NCBI GenBank assembly: GCA_027924645.1
Contig: BSBN01000040.1
Coordinates: forward strand, 3,596,001-3,660,000
DNA length: 64,000 nt
Reading direction: 5' to 3'
DNA from: Cunninghamia lanceolata
Lineage: Eukaryota > Streptophyta > Pinopsida > Cupressales > Cupressaceae
The notes below the pieces were generated by a model. The model did not search any database. It was not told the DNA's origin and saw only the letters and a list, made by a program, of their open reading frames with translations. Shown piece after piece: positions 34,377 to 45,001 of the stretch (the first letter of the stretch is position 1; the number at the start of each line of letters is the position of its first letter). Both the position numbers and the translations under genes were made by a program.

Positions 34377-35550
34377 TACTGCATCAGGTACTATTTGTGA
34401 TTACTTTGCTTCTCAATATATAGTGTCTGAACTTCTTTGTGGCTATTACTAAGGTGAGAGCTTTTCTTTCCACATCCAGATACCTCAATTATACATCTTT
34501 GAATGGGACACTCATAAAAGCTATAGGCTTCTCTTCCTTGTTCTCATTTTTCTGGATTAGCACAGTTGCACAAGTGTGAGGTGAAGCAAAAGAGTATATG
34601 TAAAATTCCTTGGCATAATTAGGGCTACTACGCACTAGAGCATTAGCTATTACCTTCTTAATGTCTTCAAATACAGCCTTGGCTTCAGGAGTCCATTCTA
34701 TTTTTGCATCTTTCTTCAACATTGCATTTAATGGCTTAATTATTTCTGCAAATCCAGTGATAAACTTTCTGACAAAGTTTATTTTCCCAAAATAGGACTT
34801 TAGTTCTTTCTTACTGTTAAGCAGCTGGAGTTTCATGATCGAACTCACCCGGTTTGGATCAATGGTGATCCCATCTTCTGATACTAGGTGTCCTAATAAT
34901 TTACCAGTTGTGACACCAAACACACACTTCTTGGGATTTAGGGATATATCATACTTTTCACATCTTTGGAGCACTTTCCTTAGATCCTCCACATGATTGC
35001 CCCTCTATTTTGAAAAGATTGTCAAGTCGTCCATGTAGATAACTATGCACTAGCCAACTAGACATCTGAATGTAATGTCCATTGCATGCTAGAATGTTGC
35101 TCTAGCATTGATCAGATCAAAAGGCATACACCTGTAAGCAAATATTCCCCACTTGGTGGTGAATGCAGTCTTCAGTCTTTCTAGTTTATCCACCATGACC
35201 TGGTTATAACCAAAAAAACCATCTAGGAATGACATCATTTGTGCTCCATTAACCATCTAGAGCACCTCATTCAGTGAAGGGAGAGGGTAATTGTCCTTCT
35301 TCAAGGCTTTATTCAAATTTCTAAAGTGTACACACAGACAGATATCTCTGTTCTTCTTCCTCGCAGGCACTTGGTTGGCTACCCATGTGGAGTGTCTTAC
35401 TAGGAAAATGATCCTAGCTACTAAGAGATTCTTAACTTACTCAAATATGATTGGCTCAAGCAGGGCATTCACTAGCCTCTGCTTCTGTCTAAATAGATTA
35501 ACGTCAAGATTTAGTGGAATCTATGTGTGATGGGGATGTGTCGTATGTCT
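34377..35550 (-). pseudogene. rt: Tat/Ogre-like reverse transcriptase with degenerate RNase H
   Basis: From 35550 downward the frame holds RT motifs: CVHFRNLNKA, the YPLPSLNEVL block, SFLDGFFGYNQV, FTTKWGIFAYRCMPFDLINA, and the catalytic YMDDL at 35026-35037, then the LGHLVSEDGI and INFVRKFI motifs. RT copies element RNA into DNA. The following RNase H has FYIYSFASPHT, with SFAS where an active enzyme has D-A-S, so this domain has lost its first catalytic Asp. That is a known trait of elements carrying a second RNase H. Several stops (near 35253 and 35431, for example) kill it. Confidence 0.85.
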
Positions 35551-35984
35551 GTAATTCATCATACATCTAGGCTATTACATGTATGTAATCCTTTAGAGCC
35601 TGGATTATCTCTTTTCTTTCATCCAAAGTGTACTTTTCTTATGAAGACATTTCTGATATTCAGACCTTGACCTATGTTGATGGGCTAATACTCACCTCCA
35701 TTAATTTTAGGTAAATCCTTTTGTTGAGTGATCTTATCTAGATCAAACATTCTTTCCAACTCTATCATTCCCTTGGGGATCTTATTTTTTAGCAATTCGA
35801 TGATCTCCTCATCATCTCAGACCTGGTCATCTAGATTCTTCTCATCCATTATTTGAGCCTCAAATATCTCTATTTGTAATGAAGTCAAGGATGTGTTGAT
35901 CATCCTCAAAGACTTGAAAATTTGACACATTGTCAGGCACTAAAGGCACTGACACTAATTCAACTAAGAACTTCTTTAATCCTA
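35551..35984 (-). pseudogene. Linker between RNase H and RT of the Tat-like polyprotein
   Basis: The stretch contains pieces of the pre-RT connector usual in plant gypsy Pol: KGMIELERMFDLDKI and, near 35580, an LKDYIHVIA-(stop)-MYDEL segment that aligns with the usual D-x-F-A-W-S-Y-x-E-L. The stop falls where Trp is expected. It joins the RNase H region directly to RT, which matters for the unusual domain order. Confidence 0.55.
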
Positions 35985-36673
35985 ACACTGTTAATGGCTC
36001 CAATGTGCTAGTAGCTACAACTAGTGTGTCTGCACGCTGATTTTGACTCCTTCAGACATGTGTAATGTTGAAGGCATCAAATCCTTCAATTAGGTCCCTA
36101 ACCCTGTGCTTATAGTTTGACAACTTTTGGTAATTTTCCTTCTTCACCTATTTGATGACCAATTTTGAGTCTCCAAATACATGCAGTACCTTGACTTTAT
36201 TTTTCAGGGCAAAGAGCAAGCCATGGATCAAGGCTTCATACTTTGCCACATTATTTATGTAGTGGAACTGGAGTCTATAGGCTACAAGGTATGACTTCCC
36301 CTTGCGGATCTATTAAATCTACTCCTACTCCAACATCTTGTTTTGACTTAGACCCATCAAATCTCAATGTCCATGGTCTTTCTATGGGAGGATCCTTATC
36401 TAGACCTTCCTTCTTTCTTCTGGCACATGCAACACTGCCTATAGATATCCATTTTATTTTATGTGTCTCATTCTTTATCACGTTCGGATGTTTCTGTGGA
36501 ATTGAAACATCAGCACTTCTCTTTTTCTGATGGTCACATCCTTGAATATCTTTTCTTTTCATAGACTTAATGTCTTCACATCCTTTGTCAGGGGATATTA
36601 CAACTTTTCTCTTTGTCTCTTCCAGGATGTCCCTGGTCATATACAATTTGCTACTTGAACACAACCATTCTTC
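35985..36673 (-). pseudogene. rnh: RNase H domain located upstream of RT
   Basis: Reading downward from 36673: a lysine-rich leader, then PWTLRFDGSKSKQDVGVGV (first Asp), a frameshift near 36290, NNVAKYEALIHGLLFAL (Glu), VLHVFGDSKLVIK (Asp) and RADTLVVAT (last Asp). These are the D-E-D-D residues of RNase H, with the NN-A-x-YEAL form typical of the archaeal-like RNase H acquired by Tat/Ogre elements. It would degrade RNA in RNA:DNA hybrids. It lies before RT in the polyprotein, whereas in the Ogre and Retand elements I know the extra RNase H lies between RH and integrase. Stops at about 36159 and 36062. Confidence 0.75.
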
Positions 36674-37122
36674 TGTTAGAATCTGAAAAGATTATTAACC
36701 TAGAAAACTAGTGCAAAGAATAGATATCTAAACTATGAATGCAAATGATACGAAATCAAAATAGCAACATAGAGTTAGTCTCCAAGAGAGTAATGCAAAT
36801 GATAGAAGAAAAATAGAATTAAGAGGATGCAAAAGTAAGAGATACAAAATACAAGCTAGGTAGCATGTTTATATAGACAAGGGAGAGGGAGGAGGTGGCA
36901 ACACCAACCAATCAGGAGCAACCATTTATCGGACTAAAGATAGCAAAGTATCTTCCCAAGATAGCTAATGGATGCTCACATGTAGGAAGGTGACACCTTG
37001 CAACCACTCACCTAATAAGACATGCTTTATTAACCTAAGCGAGATTAATATAAGTGTAGGAAAAACCTAGGAATATAGGGAAAAATAAATAACCCACTAG
37101 GAAATAAAAACCTACACTAACA
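36674..37122 (-). repeat. 3' LTR of family D
   Basis: On the minus strand TGTTAGTGTAGG...TTCTAACA. Just upstream on that strand lies the purine run TATGGGGGGG (37123-37132), the PPT. A TATATAAA lies at 36868-36875. Confidence 0.85.
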
Positions 37123-37171
37123 CCCCCCCATAAGTGAAGCTTAGGTGGATGTAGAAATGGGTCCTGACAAG

Positions 37172-37894
37172 TCAAGCCTGATGAGGTACCCATGTACAAA
37201 AAATTCCCCCCCAAAGAGAGAGAAAAGACCCCCCAAATAGAGAGAGAAGAGACCTCCCCAAAGTAGAGAGAGTGAAAGAGACTATGAAATCCCCCCATAA
37301 TGAAGTAGCTTCAGTGTCGAAGGAGGATGCCCATCTATGAATGCTCAAGATGATCCATTTGTGACAAATGACATTTCGCCCCTTAGGAAGAAACAACTCT
37401 AATGGAGAATACTGAAGTAACTCCCACTCAAAGAAGCAAGGTGAGGAAGGAAGTATCATGATGTATCTTGTCTTAGAACTTTGTTCAAGTGTCCCCATGT
37501 GAATATTGGAAGATGTCTCAATGCACAAAGGTAGAAGCAATCCAATCCCATGTGTAGAACTAAGAGATACAAGATCCAAAGACAAGGAAGATGGGATAAC
37601 AGTGATGAAATGACTGTCATCAAAGAGGAGTTGAATGTCCTCAAGAGTGTCATCTAGATCTGAAATGTGAGACTCTACAAACAAACAAGAGATGTCTGGT
37701 AGAAATTGGTCCCAATGAAGTGAATCTAGAAGACATATCTGATCTTGTTGCAAAGAATCACTGGAAGCCCTCAAAGAAGCAACTCTGAACTTTGAAGTAG
37801 AAATAGGTGCAAGGACAAAATAATTGTCATGAAAGAGGAGAGATAACCCCTCAAATGTGTCCTCTGAATCTGAAATGTGAGACTCCACAAACAA
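37172..37894 (-). CDS. Family D internal ORF with duplicated segment, function unknown
   Basis: This open frame of 240 residues has no recognised domain. A segment FVESHISDSEDTFE...LLFHDNYF is repeated about 70 residues later as FVESHISDLDDTLE...LLFDDSHF, mirroring a DNA duplication of about 210 bp spacing (about 37600-37800 against 37810-38005). It lies downstream of the broken gag in the same element. It is probably degenerate gag-derived or noncoding DNA that happens to be open, so low weight should be put on it as a gene. Confidence 0.3.
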   Translation of the reverse strand: MFVESHISDSEDTFEGLSLLFHDNYFVLAPISTSKFRVASLRASSDSLQQDQICLLDSLHWDQFLPDISCLFVESHISDLDDTLEDIQLLFDDSHFITVIPSSLSLDLVSLSSTHGIGLLLPLCIETSSNIHMGTLEQSSKTRYIMILPSSPCFFEWELLQYSPLELFLPKGRNVICHKWIILSIHRWASSFDTEATSLWGDFIVSFTLSTLGRSLLSLFGGSFLSLWGGIFCTWVPHQA

Positions 37895-37948
37895 ATATGC
37901 AATGTCTGATAGATAGGAATCCCAATCAGGAAGATTGTAATGATCCTA

Positions 37949-38413
37949 CTACAAAGAATCACTGGAAGCTCTCAAAGAAGCATCTCTGGAATTTGATGAA
38001 GCAACAGGTGATGTATCTGAAGATGGGGTATCAATGCATGTCACACAAGATGGGGTAAAAGAAGACTTAGTATCATCCACCATAGCTTGGTCATCTAAGG
38101 AAACATCACTATCAGATGAAGATCCAAAGTCTCCATACAACTACTGGATGATGGTCCAAGCAATGAAAGGGCACTCAGTGTGCTCTATGTGATCTAGAAT
38201 ATCTTCAGAAATAGTACATATTAGTCCATAGACCATGTCATTATTGTTAAACCATGCATTCTTCTGTTCATAGTCACTTGGCTCAGGAACGAGTCCAAGG
38301 AGATGGGGCAATAGATCCTGCTCAAGGCAATGATTCTTTATCCCTTGTTTCCAAGACAAATAGTTCTATGAGGTTAACTTAACAACAGAAGGATGGAAGT
38401 GACCAGAATCCAT
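37949..38413 (-). pseudogene. gag: Family D gag N-terminus (Ty1-copia UBN2-like), broken
   Basis: ATG at 38413 (MDSGHFHPSVVKLTS), a TAG where Asp or Glu would be expected, then NYLSWKQGIKNHCLEQDLL, HLLG, EDILDHIEHTECPFIAWTIIQ, a second TAG, and YGDFGSSSDSD. This is the capsid-type N-terminal domain of plant copia Gag (L-T-S-x-N-Y-x-x-W). No zinc knuckle or protease follows. The element must have relied on proteins supplied in trans. Confidence 0.75.
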
Positions 38414-39598
38414 GATGAATCCTCAAAATGGTTATAATAACCCCATAAAAAATGTAAATCAAAGAGAGCACATAAGACAACCCCCCTTTTCACTCAATCA
38501 AAGAACCCCCCCCCCAAGAAAATATGATTTGGAACTTTATATTAGTGTGTTTAAAACTGCCACTAGCAAAAAATACTAAGTGGTCTTGATTTCAATGCAT
38601 TACAAAACCCTCATGAAGAGCATATGCTGAAAATACAACTTTGGCACAATACCTAGAGAAATAAACAACACCACTATGATCTACTCAAAAAATCATGCTT
38701 TCAAAAAAAGAATCGCCTCAATACAAGGTCATATGTGAAAGTTATGATCCTCTGAAGTTCCCAAAATGAGAACTGTGCAATGTCATGACTAAGAATCTGT
38801 AATTTCTAAAAAATCTCTGAATCAAAATAAAAAAATGTCTACACTAGCGCATAGAGCATGAAAAAATAGCCAAAATAAAAAAAAATCCATGGGAAATAGA
38901 GTCCGTATGAGCAAGAATGGAGCATTTGAAAACTGCCTTCAAAACTGCAACTGCCAATGGAGAGGGGTCCTGTTGTAGCTTTCTAAGTGTGTTTCTACAA
39001 AATATATAGACTGCATACAAAAATGAAACATACCCAGATGGTTTTTTTGTGCTGGGAACAAAACCCAGAAGGTGTTTTTCTTTCTAATATATAGAAGATG
39101 TTGATCCAGTGTAAATAGAACACCTTTAGCTACAAAAAATGACCCCAACAACCAAAAAATGATATGCAAAGGCTGAATCAGCTACCTAAGACAAGAAATG
39201 GCATGCTGGAACCTACAATACTGATTGAAAACACCAAATATGCAAGCTAGTTGTTAGATTTGAGCTTGAAACCCTGACTTCGCAACTGTGTATGATGATC
39301 TTTGATTTTGGTGAAATGAAAGCCAAATCTGACTTTCTCAAGCCTCTTGGACATGTTGGAATAGTTGGAAATGCTGCCAGTATAACCAAAAATGATGCAA
39401 TCACCCAGATTTCATAAAACACATGTGCAAACCCCAGAGATTAAAAAAAATTTCGTCAAACTTTTCTGATTCTCAAGATCATCCGAAGATGCAAGAGAAG
39501 AGCATACTAGGTTTTTTTGGAAAATTGCAATAAGATTTATTAGCCCCCCCCAAATCTCTCAAATAATAAAACTAAAATCTATTCTTGCACATAGAATT
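38414..39598 (-). other. Family D 5' leader, noncoding
   Basis: About 1.2 kb between PBS and gag with homopolymer runs and no supported ORF. Confidence 0.5.
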
Positions 39599-39610
39599 GC
39601 TCTGATACCA
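39599..39610 (-). promoter_or_regulatory. Primer-binding site of family D
   Basis: On the minus strand TGGTATCAGAGC directly abuts the LTR end. Confidence 0.9.
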
Positions 39611-40059
39611 TGTTAGAATCTTAAAAGATTATTAACCCAGAAAACTAGTGCAAATAATAGATATCTAAACTACGAATGCAAATAATATGAAATCAAAATA
39701 GAAACATAGAGTTAGTCTCCAAGAGAGTAATGCAAATGCTAGAAGAAAAATAGAATTAAGAGGATACAAAATTAAGAGATACAAAATACAAGCCAGGTAG
39801 CATGCTTATATAGACCAGGGAGAGGGAGGAGGTGGTAACACTGACCAATCAGGAGCAACCATCTATGGGACTAAAAATCGCAAAGTATCTTCCTAAGATA
39901 GCTAATGGATTCTCACATGTAGAAAGGTAACACCTCGCAACCACTCACCTAATAAGACATGCTTTATTAACCTAAGCGAGATTAATAGAATTGTAGGAAA
40001 AACCTAGGAATATAGGGAAAATTAAATAACCCACTAGGAAATAAAAACCTACACTAACA
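39611..40059 (-). repeat. 5' LTR of family D
   Basis: 449 bp, the same length as its partner. The minus strand starts TGTTAGTGTAGG and ends ...GATTCTAACA. It is followed on the plus side by the TSD TCTTC. Confidence 0.9.
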
Positions 40060-40064
40060 TCTTC

Positions 40065-40814
40065 TTTGTTTACTATGTGTAGACATAGAGCACAAGTTGT
40101 TTCAGAATAGGGAGATTCATGTCGCCTACACCATCCTTCAATTAGTACCTGATTAGGTGGGATCCCTTGGAGAATATATCCTTGGATTCTCTTGGATAAA
40201 AACTCTTCAAATTGTGTCAAATGACTCCCCTTGTCTTCATCAGATAATTCATAATCAGACTCAATGAAGCAGTCTATCCCCGGTGTAATTGTACTTGCCT
40301 CCTCATTGCAATGCACATTACTACATACCAAAACTTCCTCTGTAATAAGCACTGGAACTTGCATCTTGCATTTTTCCTGCTTGTATTTTCTTGTATCTGG
40401 ATGAAGTAACAAATGATTACTGTCATCAGCAATAAACATCTCACTTACCTCTGGTAATGACTGCTTATCCTCCATGTATGTCCTTTATGCCTTATCTATT
40501 ATATCTAGACACAACTCACATGTGTTTTCTGAGTGTGCATCTTCATGTAGTCTGCACCAACCTCCCATGAGTATATCCTTGACAGATGTTCCTTGCAACT
40601 GGGATTTTTGAACTTCTCTGGACAAATACTTTTCAAATTCTAGAAAATGATCTATTCCACCCTCATTGTAACTAGGCTCTATTATCATACTTGTTTCTAG
40701 CACAACTTCACCTTGCCTAGCATCTTCATGCACATGCATGCACATCAGCACTTCTTCTATCTTGATTGCCCGAGGTCTCAATGTATACACTCTCGGCTTG
40801 ACATCTAGGTACAA
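40065..40814 (-). pseudogene. Two tandem Cys/His modules in the Tat-like polyprotein
   Basis: Two stretches of about 100 residues resemble each other. The first ends ILMGGWCRLHEDAHSENTCELCLDII (motif at about 40507-40560). The second ends VLIEGWCRRHESPYSETTCALCLHIV (motif at about 40082-40132). Each has an acidic lead-in (E-F-E-x-(F/Y)-L-S-(R/K)) and W-C-R-x-H-x(8)-C-x2-C. A third, diverged copy (WCRIHNTSAHAELYYP) closes gag near 42000-42040. A stop and frameshift separate the two at about 40480. The Cys/His pattern suggests metal binding; the function is unknown. Family D interrupts the reading after the second module. Expected partners are protease upstream and RNase H downstream. Confidence 0.55.
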
Positions 40815-40884
40815 AATCTCATTATTCTAGTTGTATTCTATTATCATATGTTTCATTCTGGGTTTTGCCTCAATTTAGAGTTGG

Positions 40885-41838
40885 TTAGGGATGCCTTTTT
40901 AATGGCAACCACATGTGGGAGAAATCAATGGCCATATAGCCATTTAGAGTCTTGGGCCAATCCCTACTGAGCATCATGCCATATGTATCAGGAATGTCAA
41001 CAACTTGAATGTCTATGTAGTATTGCACCCTTGGGTCAGATGCCAGCTGCATGTGAATATGAGTTAATTCCCCTACAACACTAACCTTAGACTTGTCTAA
41101 TTGGGTGACCTTTTTGAGTGAATTTGCATGGGAAAGACCTAATGTCTTACATATGGACAGGGCCATGACATTAGTAGATGCACCTGAGTCTACAAGGCAA
41201 TTATGCAAATTCTTTCCAAAAATCCTAAGGGTGAATAGGAAAGGAGGTGACTCAGATTTCTCTTTATATAGTGTCATTTGTGCTGCATCTGTAGTATGCA
41301 CTGAAGCCTTTTCTTTTGGTTTAACAATAGTATCCCAAGGTACATTATCTTTAACAAGGATATGACTAGGGATATCCTCTTTTGCTACAGGTTCATCTAA
41401 TGACTTGAAGAAATCTTTTTTAATGACAGGAATTTTTAATAACTCAGATAAGGATAAACTAATTTTTATCTTCTTCATCTCATCAACAAGATAAGCAACT
41501 AATTTATCAGATTCAGGTAATTGGCTCATACCTTTTACCACTGTCGCTTGTGGTGCAAAATGTTGTTGGTTTACCCTTGGAAGTCCAGGATTGTTACTGG
41601 CCTTGGGATCTGGGGGTGTGTTGAAATTATTTGGAGGAATGGAAGTGGTCAATGAACCAACATGATGATTAGTATTACTCCTCAAATTATAATTGTGTCC
41701 TCTCTGATATTGCTGATATGTATGGACTTCTTCAGTCTCTTTCTTAGGCTCATTCTCATCTTCAAAGTGGAAGACATGAGTGGTTTCAAAAGCCATGGAT
41801 GACGCTTCACATGCCAAGGTGTAATTTTCATATATCAC
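40885..41838 (-). pseudogene. pro: Tat/Ogre-like aspartic protease region
   Basis: A 317-codon open stretch with a polar, Asn/Pro-rich N-terminal half and a retropepsin domain: FLFTLRIFGKNLHNCLVDSGASTNVMALSICKTLGL, with the active-site DSGAS at about 41180, and later YGMMLSRDWPKTLNGYMAIDFSHMWLP, the usual gypsy form. It would cleave the polyprotein. The catalytic triad is intact and this part has no stop, but gag upstream and RNase H and RT downstream are broken. The ATG at 41838 is not a real start because the domain is part of a polyprotein. Confidence 0.8.
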
Positions 41839-41999
41839 ATCTATTTGATGCTAATGACCATCTAGGGAACTCTCGAGTACCATAGCAAACTCATATCCAA
41901 GAGGCACTATCTCATTACCTTCAGGGAAAGAAACCTCCCTTGTAGTATTCTACACTTCTGCTTGGAAGATGCTTGCTGTAATCTTGAATAGTGGATAGT

Positions 42000-43194
42000 A
42001 CAACTCAGCATGTGCACTTGTATTGTGTATCCTACACCAATTGTTAAGTGCAGCCTCTACCAAATTAACCCTTGTGGTCTGTTTAGGTTCAGAAGGGGGC
42101 TAGTTATCCAGAGGTGATGGTAGGGAACCATTATTAGGCCTTGTGTTCCATACTCTTGGAGGTCTTGGAGCATTGTTGTACCCCCTGTCAGGATATCTAG
42201 ATCTCTCATTATTGTATCTTTTATCATTGTTGTATCCTTTATCTGGATATGTTCTACTTTGCTAATTCTGACCACTACCTTGAGAATAAAAGCTCTGATT
42301 TCTCATTTGAGTTACCTTAGTGGTCAATCTCTTTAACTGAGTAGTTATCTCTTCCAAATCTTCCTTTTCTTCTTGTGCCTTAGCTACCACATTATCTTGA
42401 CCAGGAGAGAAGAATGAAGTGTTATTTCTATTTACTTTGTTCTTAGTAGGAGCAAATCCTAGATGTGGAACTATCTGGCCATTCCCCTGAGGTGGAATTG
42501 CATTAATTGGAGGGACTTATAATGGATCAGCCAAAGGAGCAGGATGTGACAGAGCTCCATTAATATGTTGCATCTGGTTAGGGAATGTAGGAGGTCCTAT
42601 ACTAGGTATAGGTCCATGACCTACCTATTTCATCTATGTGTTAACTTTCACAGCCTCTGCATAGGTGCCAGTTAAATCTGTGGGAGGAGTAGCAGCTCTT
42701 CTCACAAACATAGAAGTCAAAGGATCTAAAGCTGAATAATAAACTAGTAATGCAACATCTGTAGTGATGACGTAAGGAGCTACAAGATTAGCATAAGCAT
42801 TTTGAAATCAATCATTAAATTTAGTGATGAGTTCCCCTTCTCCTCACCTAATCTCAGAAAAGTGATGGTAAACTATGGCAACATCTATAGGAATCCTGTA
42901 TCTAGCCTTAAAGGCATCTTCTAGCAACTGCCAGTAGTTGATTGAGTTCCTACGTAAATTCACATACCATTGGTATGCCTCTTCTCCTAAAGAGTAGGAA
43001 AACAACCTACAGAGTATGGCTTCATGCTGAATTCTTGCTCTAAAGAAAGCCTCCTTGAAGGTCCTAAGATTATCCTTTGCATCTTGATATGGATGATACC
43101 TAGGGTAGAACTTGTCTGGATTCTTTGGCAAGGCATTGTAATTTCCAAAGGTCGAGGGTGAATCATTATTAAAGAAAGCCATCAGGATTTTCAT
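42000..43194 (-). pseudogene. gag: Tat/Ogre-like gag
   Basis: The upper part (42844-43194) is open and contains the retrotransposon Gag capsid pattern FFRARIQHEAILCRLFSYSL...AYQWYVNL...INYWQLLEDAFKARY. Downward, the frame continues with stops through a Pro/Asn-rich tail (NNDKRYNNERSRYPDRGYNN) and ends with WCRIHNTSAHAELYYP. There are no classical CCHC knuckles. The upstream start codon is not certain; coding likeness can be followed to about 43270. Confidence 0.7.
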
Positions 43195-43731
43195 AGGGAC
43201 TACTACTGGTGGTGTAACTGGTGAATTAGAACCTATAGGTCTGGATTGGACACTAATTGAACGCAGTCTAGGTCTGATCGCAGTAAATTCTTGTAAGGGT
43301 CCAATGGATCTTGACCTGGTGGATGGGCGACGAGCTAGCTCAACAATGCAGATTGAACTTTGGATATCCTGACTGAATCTCTACACAGATATGGATGCTT
43401 CCTCTGTAGAAGTGGATATTTATGGTTGATTATCTGAGATGATGAGATATTTGTGAATTATTTGTAGAGAACATGAAGCTTTAGTTCAAATTCAAAATTT
43501 GAACAACTGATTGTAAATATCTGGGTAAATATCCTCAGGGAAGCGATATTTATGATCAGATTCTTCAAATTCTTAGGTATTAGTGGAATCTTTGCACAAA
43601 CACCAAAATATTAGGAGTAAACTTAGAAATTCAAAATAATTCAACATAGGAGAATGAGAAAACAATTCCAAATGACAAATTGTCTCAAACCTCAAGTGAT
43701 CATGTCTTCCTTCTAGCACCAATTTCTGTTG

Positions 43732-44980
43732 ATATGATTATTAGTCATATAACACAAATAAAAGTTTATACACATCAAACCTTTATCATCTTGTAAGATA
43801 CAATAAATTCAGGATGAATTTATGATCCTAAGTCTCTGATAGTCAGGACATGACCTTTTGTCAATCACTCAGTGGTTTGATGTGAAGTTTTTGTCAATCA
43901 TTCAAGGGCCTTATGCATGGATTTGATATACTTTGTATCTAAATATACAAATATTTGCTCTATTTCACCTATTCTACATGGATTTCTCAATAATTGTGTT
44001 AAATCCTACAATCTTTAAATAGGATATGTAGATATTCATGTGAACTTATCCTAAGTTTGATCAATTCTTCTAATCTTTACTCCAATTGAGGTTAATTGTG
44101 ATGACCTTTGTAACTTTGATTAGTTCTTCCGAATTTACTTAAATTTGAACTAATCTTTACTCAATTCTGCTTCTGCACTTTGAATTCTTCTAAATATTGT
44201 GCCTATAAGTTGATATTTCCATGATCTTTATCATTATTTCTAAGTATTTGCATGATATTTTCAATGTTACATGCAATTTTCTCAAATATGCACAAGATGT
44301 TCAGTTATCTATGGATACTTGCATATTTATCTATGTTCTGCTTATGATTTGTCAATATTTGTAGTTGTGATGATGATATTTATGAAATTTAAAAGAAAAC
44401 AAATTGAAAATTTAAATTCAATGAAATTAAGTGAAGTTTGATCATTGATACACATGTATCTTAGATACTTTCATGAAAGGAGATGAAACCAAACCATGCT
44501 TTGCTAGGACAATCGATGACTACACATGATGGGTGTGAATCTTCAAAGGAAGGAATGAAAACAACATGAACTTTGTGGATGCACCTCTGTTGAGTACAAC
44601 AATCCACAATCACACATCAAGAATCCACTCACAGATTACACAAGATATATGATAATTTGTAATCAAAATGTCTCCATCTTCATTCAAGTATGCAAATGAG
44701 TATACATATACAGATGATCTCAAGAAAGAATAGTGGGGAATCATAGAGCACAAAATGTTTGCTAAGTATTCACCAATTCTATCTTAATTAATCTTTGAAT
44801 ATTTTACAAATAGCAATCCATCTCCTTTTATAGATTAACGATAGGATGTGGTTACAACATATCGAACGATCAGGATCAATTTAGGATGAACTAATGGTCA
44901 GAAAATGTGGCACATGATCACCAGTTGGCAATCAATCTAGTGGAATACAACTGGCATTCTAGAATATTCCTCAAATCTTT
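43732..44980 (-). repeat. Candidate 5' LTR of the Tat-like element
   Basis: On the minus strand the inner end would be ...AATCATATCAACA followed by GAAATTGGTGCTAGAAGG, a PBS-like position about 500 bases before gag coding. A TATAAAAGG on the minus strand near 44827 could be its promoter. The outer boundary is a guess: it lies below the ORF1 stop at 45002. No partner LTR was found downstream of integrase, so this is tentative. Confidence 0.3.
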
Positions 44981-45001
44981 AACTTAGTCAATATGAACTT
45001 T

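Larger units (their letters stand above)
36674..40059 (-). mobile_element. Family D: small non-autonomous Ty1-copia derivative
   Basis: Two LTRs of 449 bp each (36674-37122 and 39611-40059) and a perfect target duplication TCTTC (36669-36673 and 40060-40064). The PBS next to the upper LTR places the element on the minus strand. The interior is about 2.5 kb with a broken gag N-terminus and an internal duplication, and has no pol domains. It inserted into the coding region of the Tat-like element between the Cys/His modules and RNase H, and has the same orientation. Confidence 0.9.

Noticed and set aside
44818..44860. ACAACA near 44854 as outer end of the candidate LTR
   Set aside because: It would leave only about 25 bases of U3 before the TATA motif, too short for a promoter-bearing LTR.
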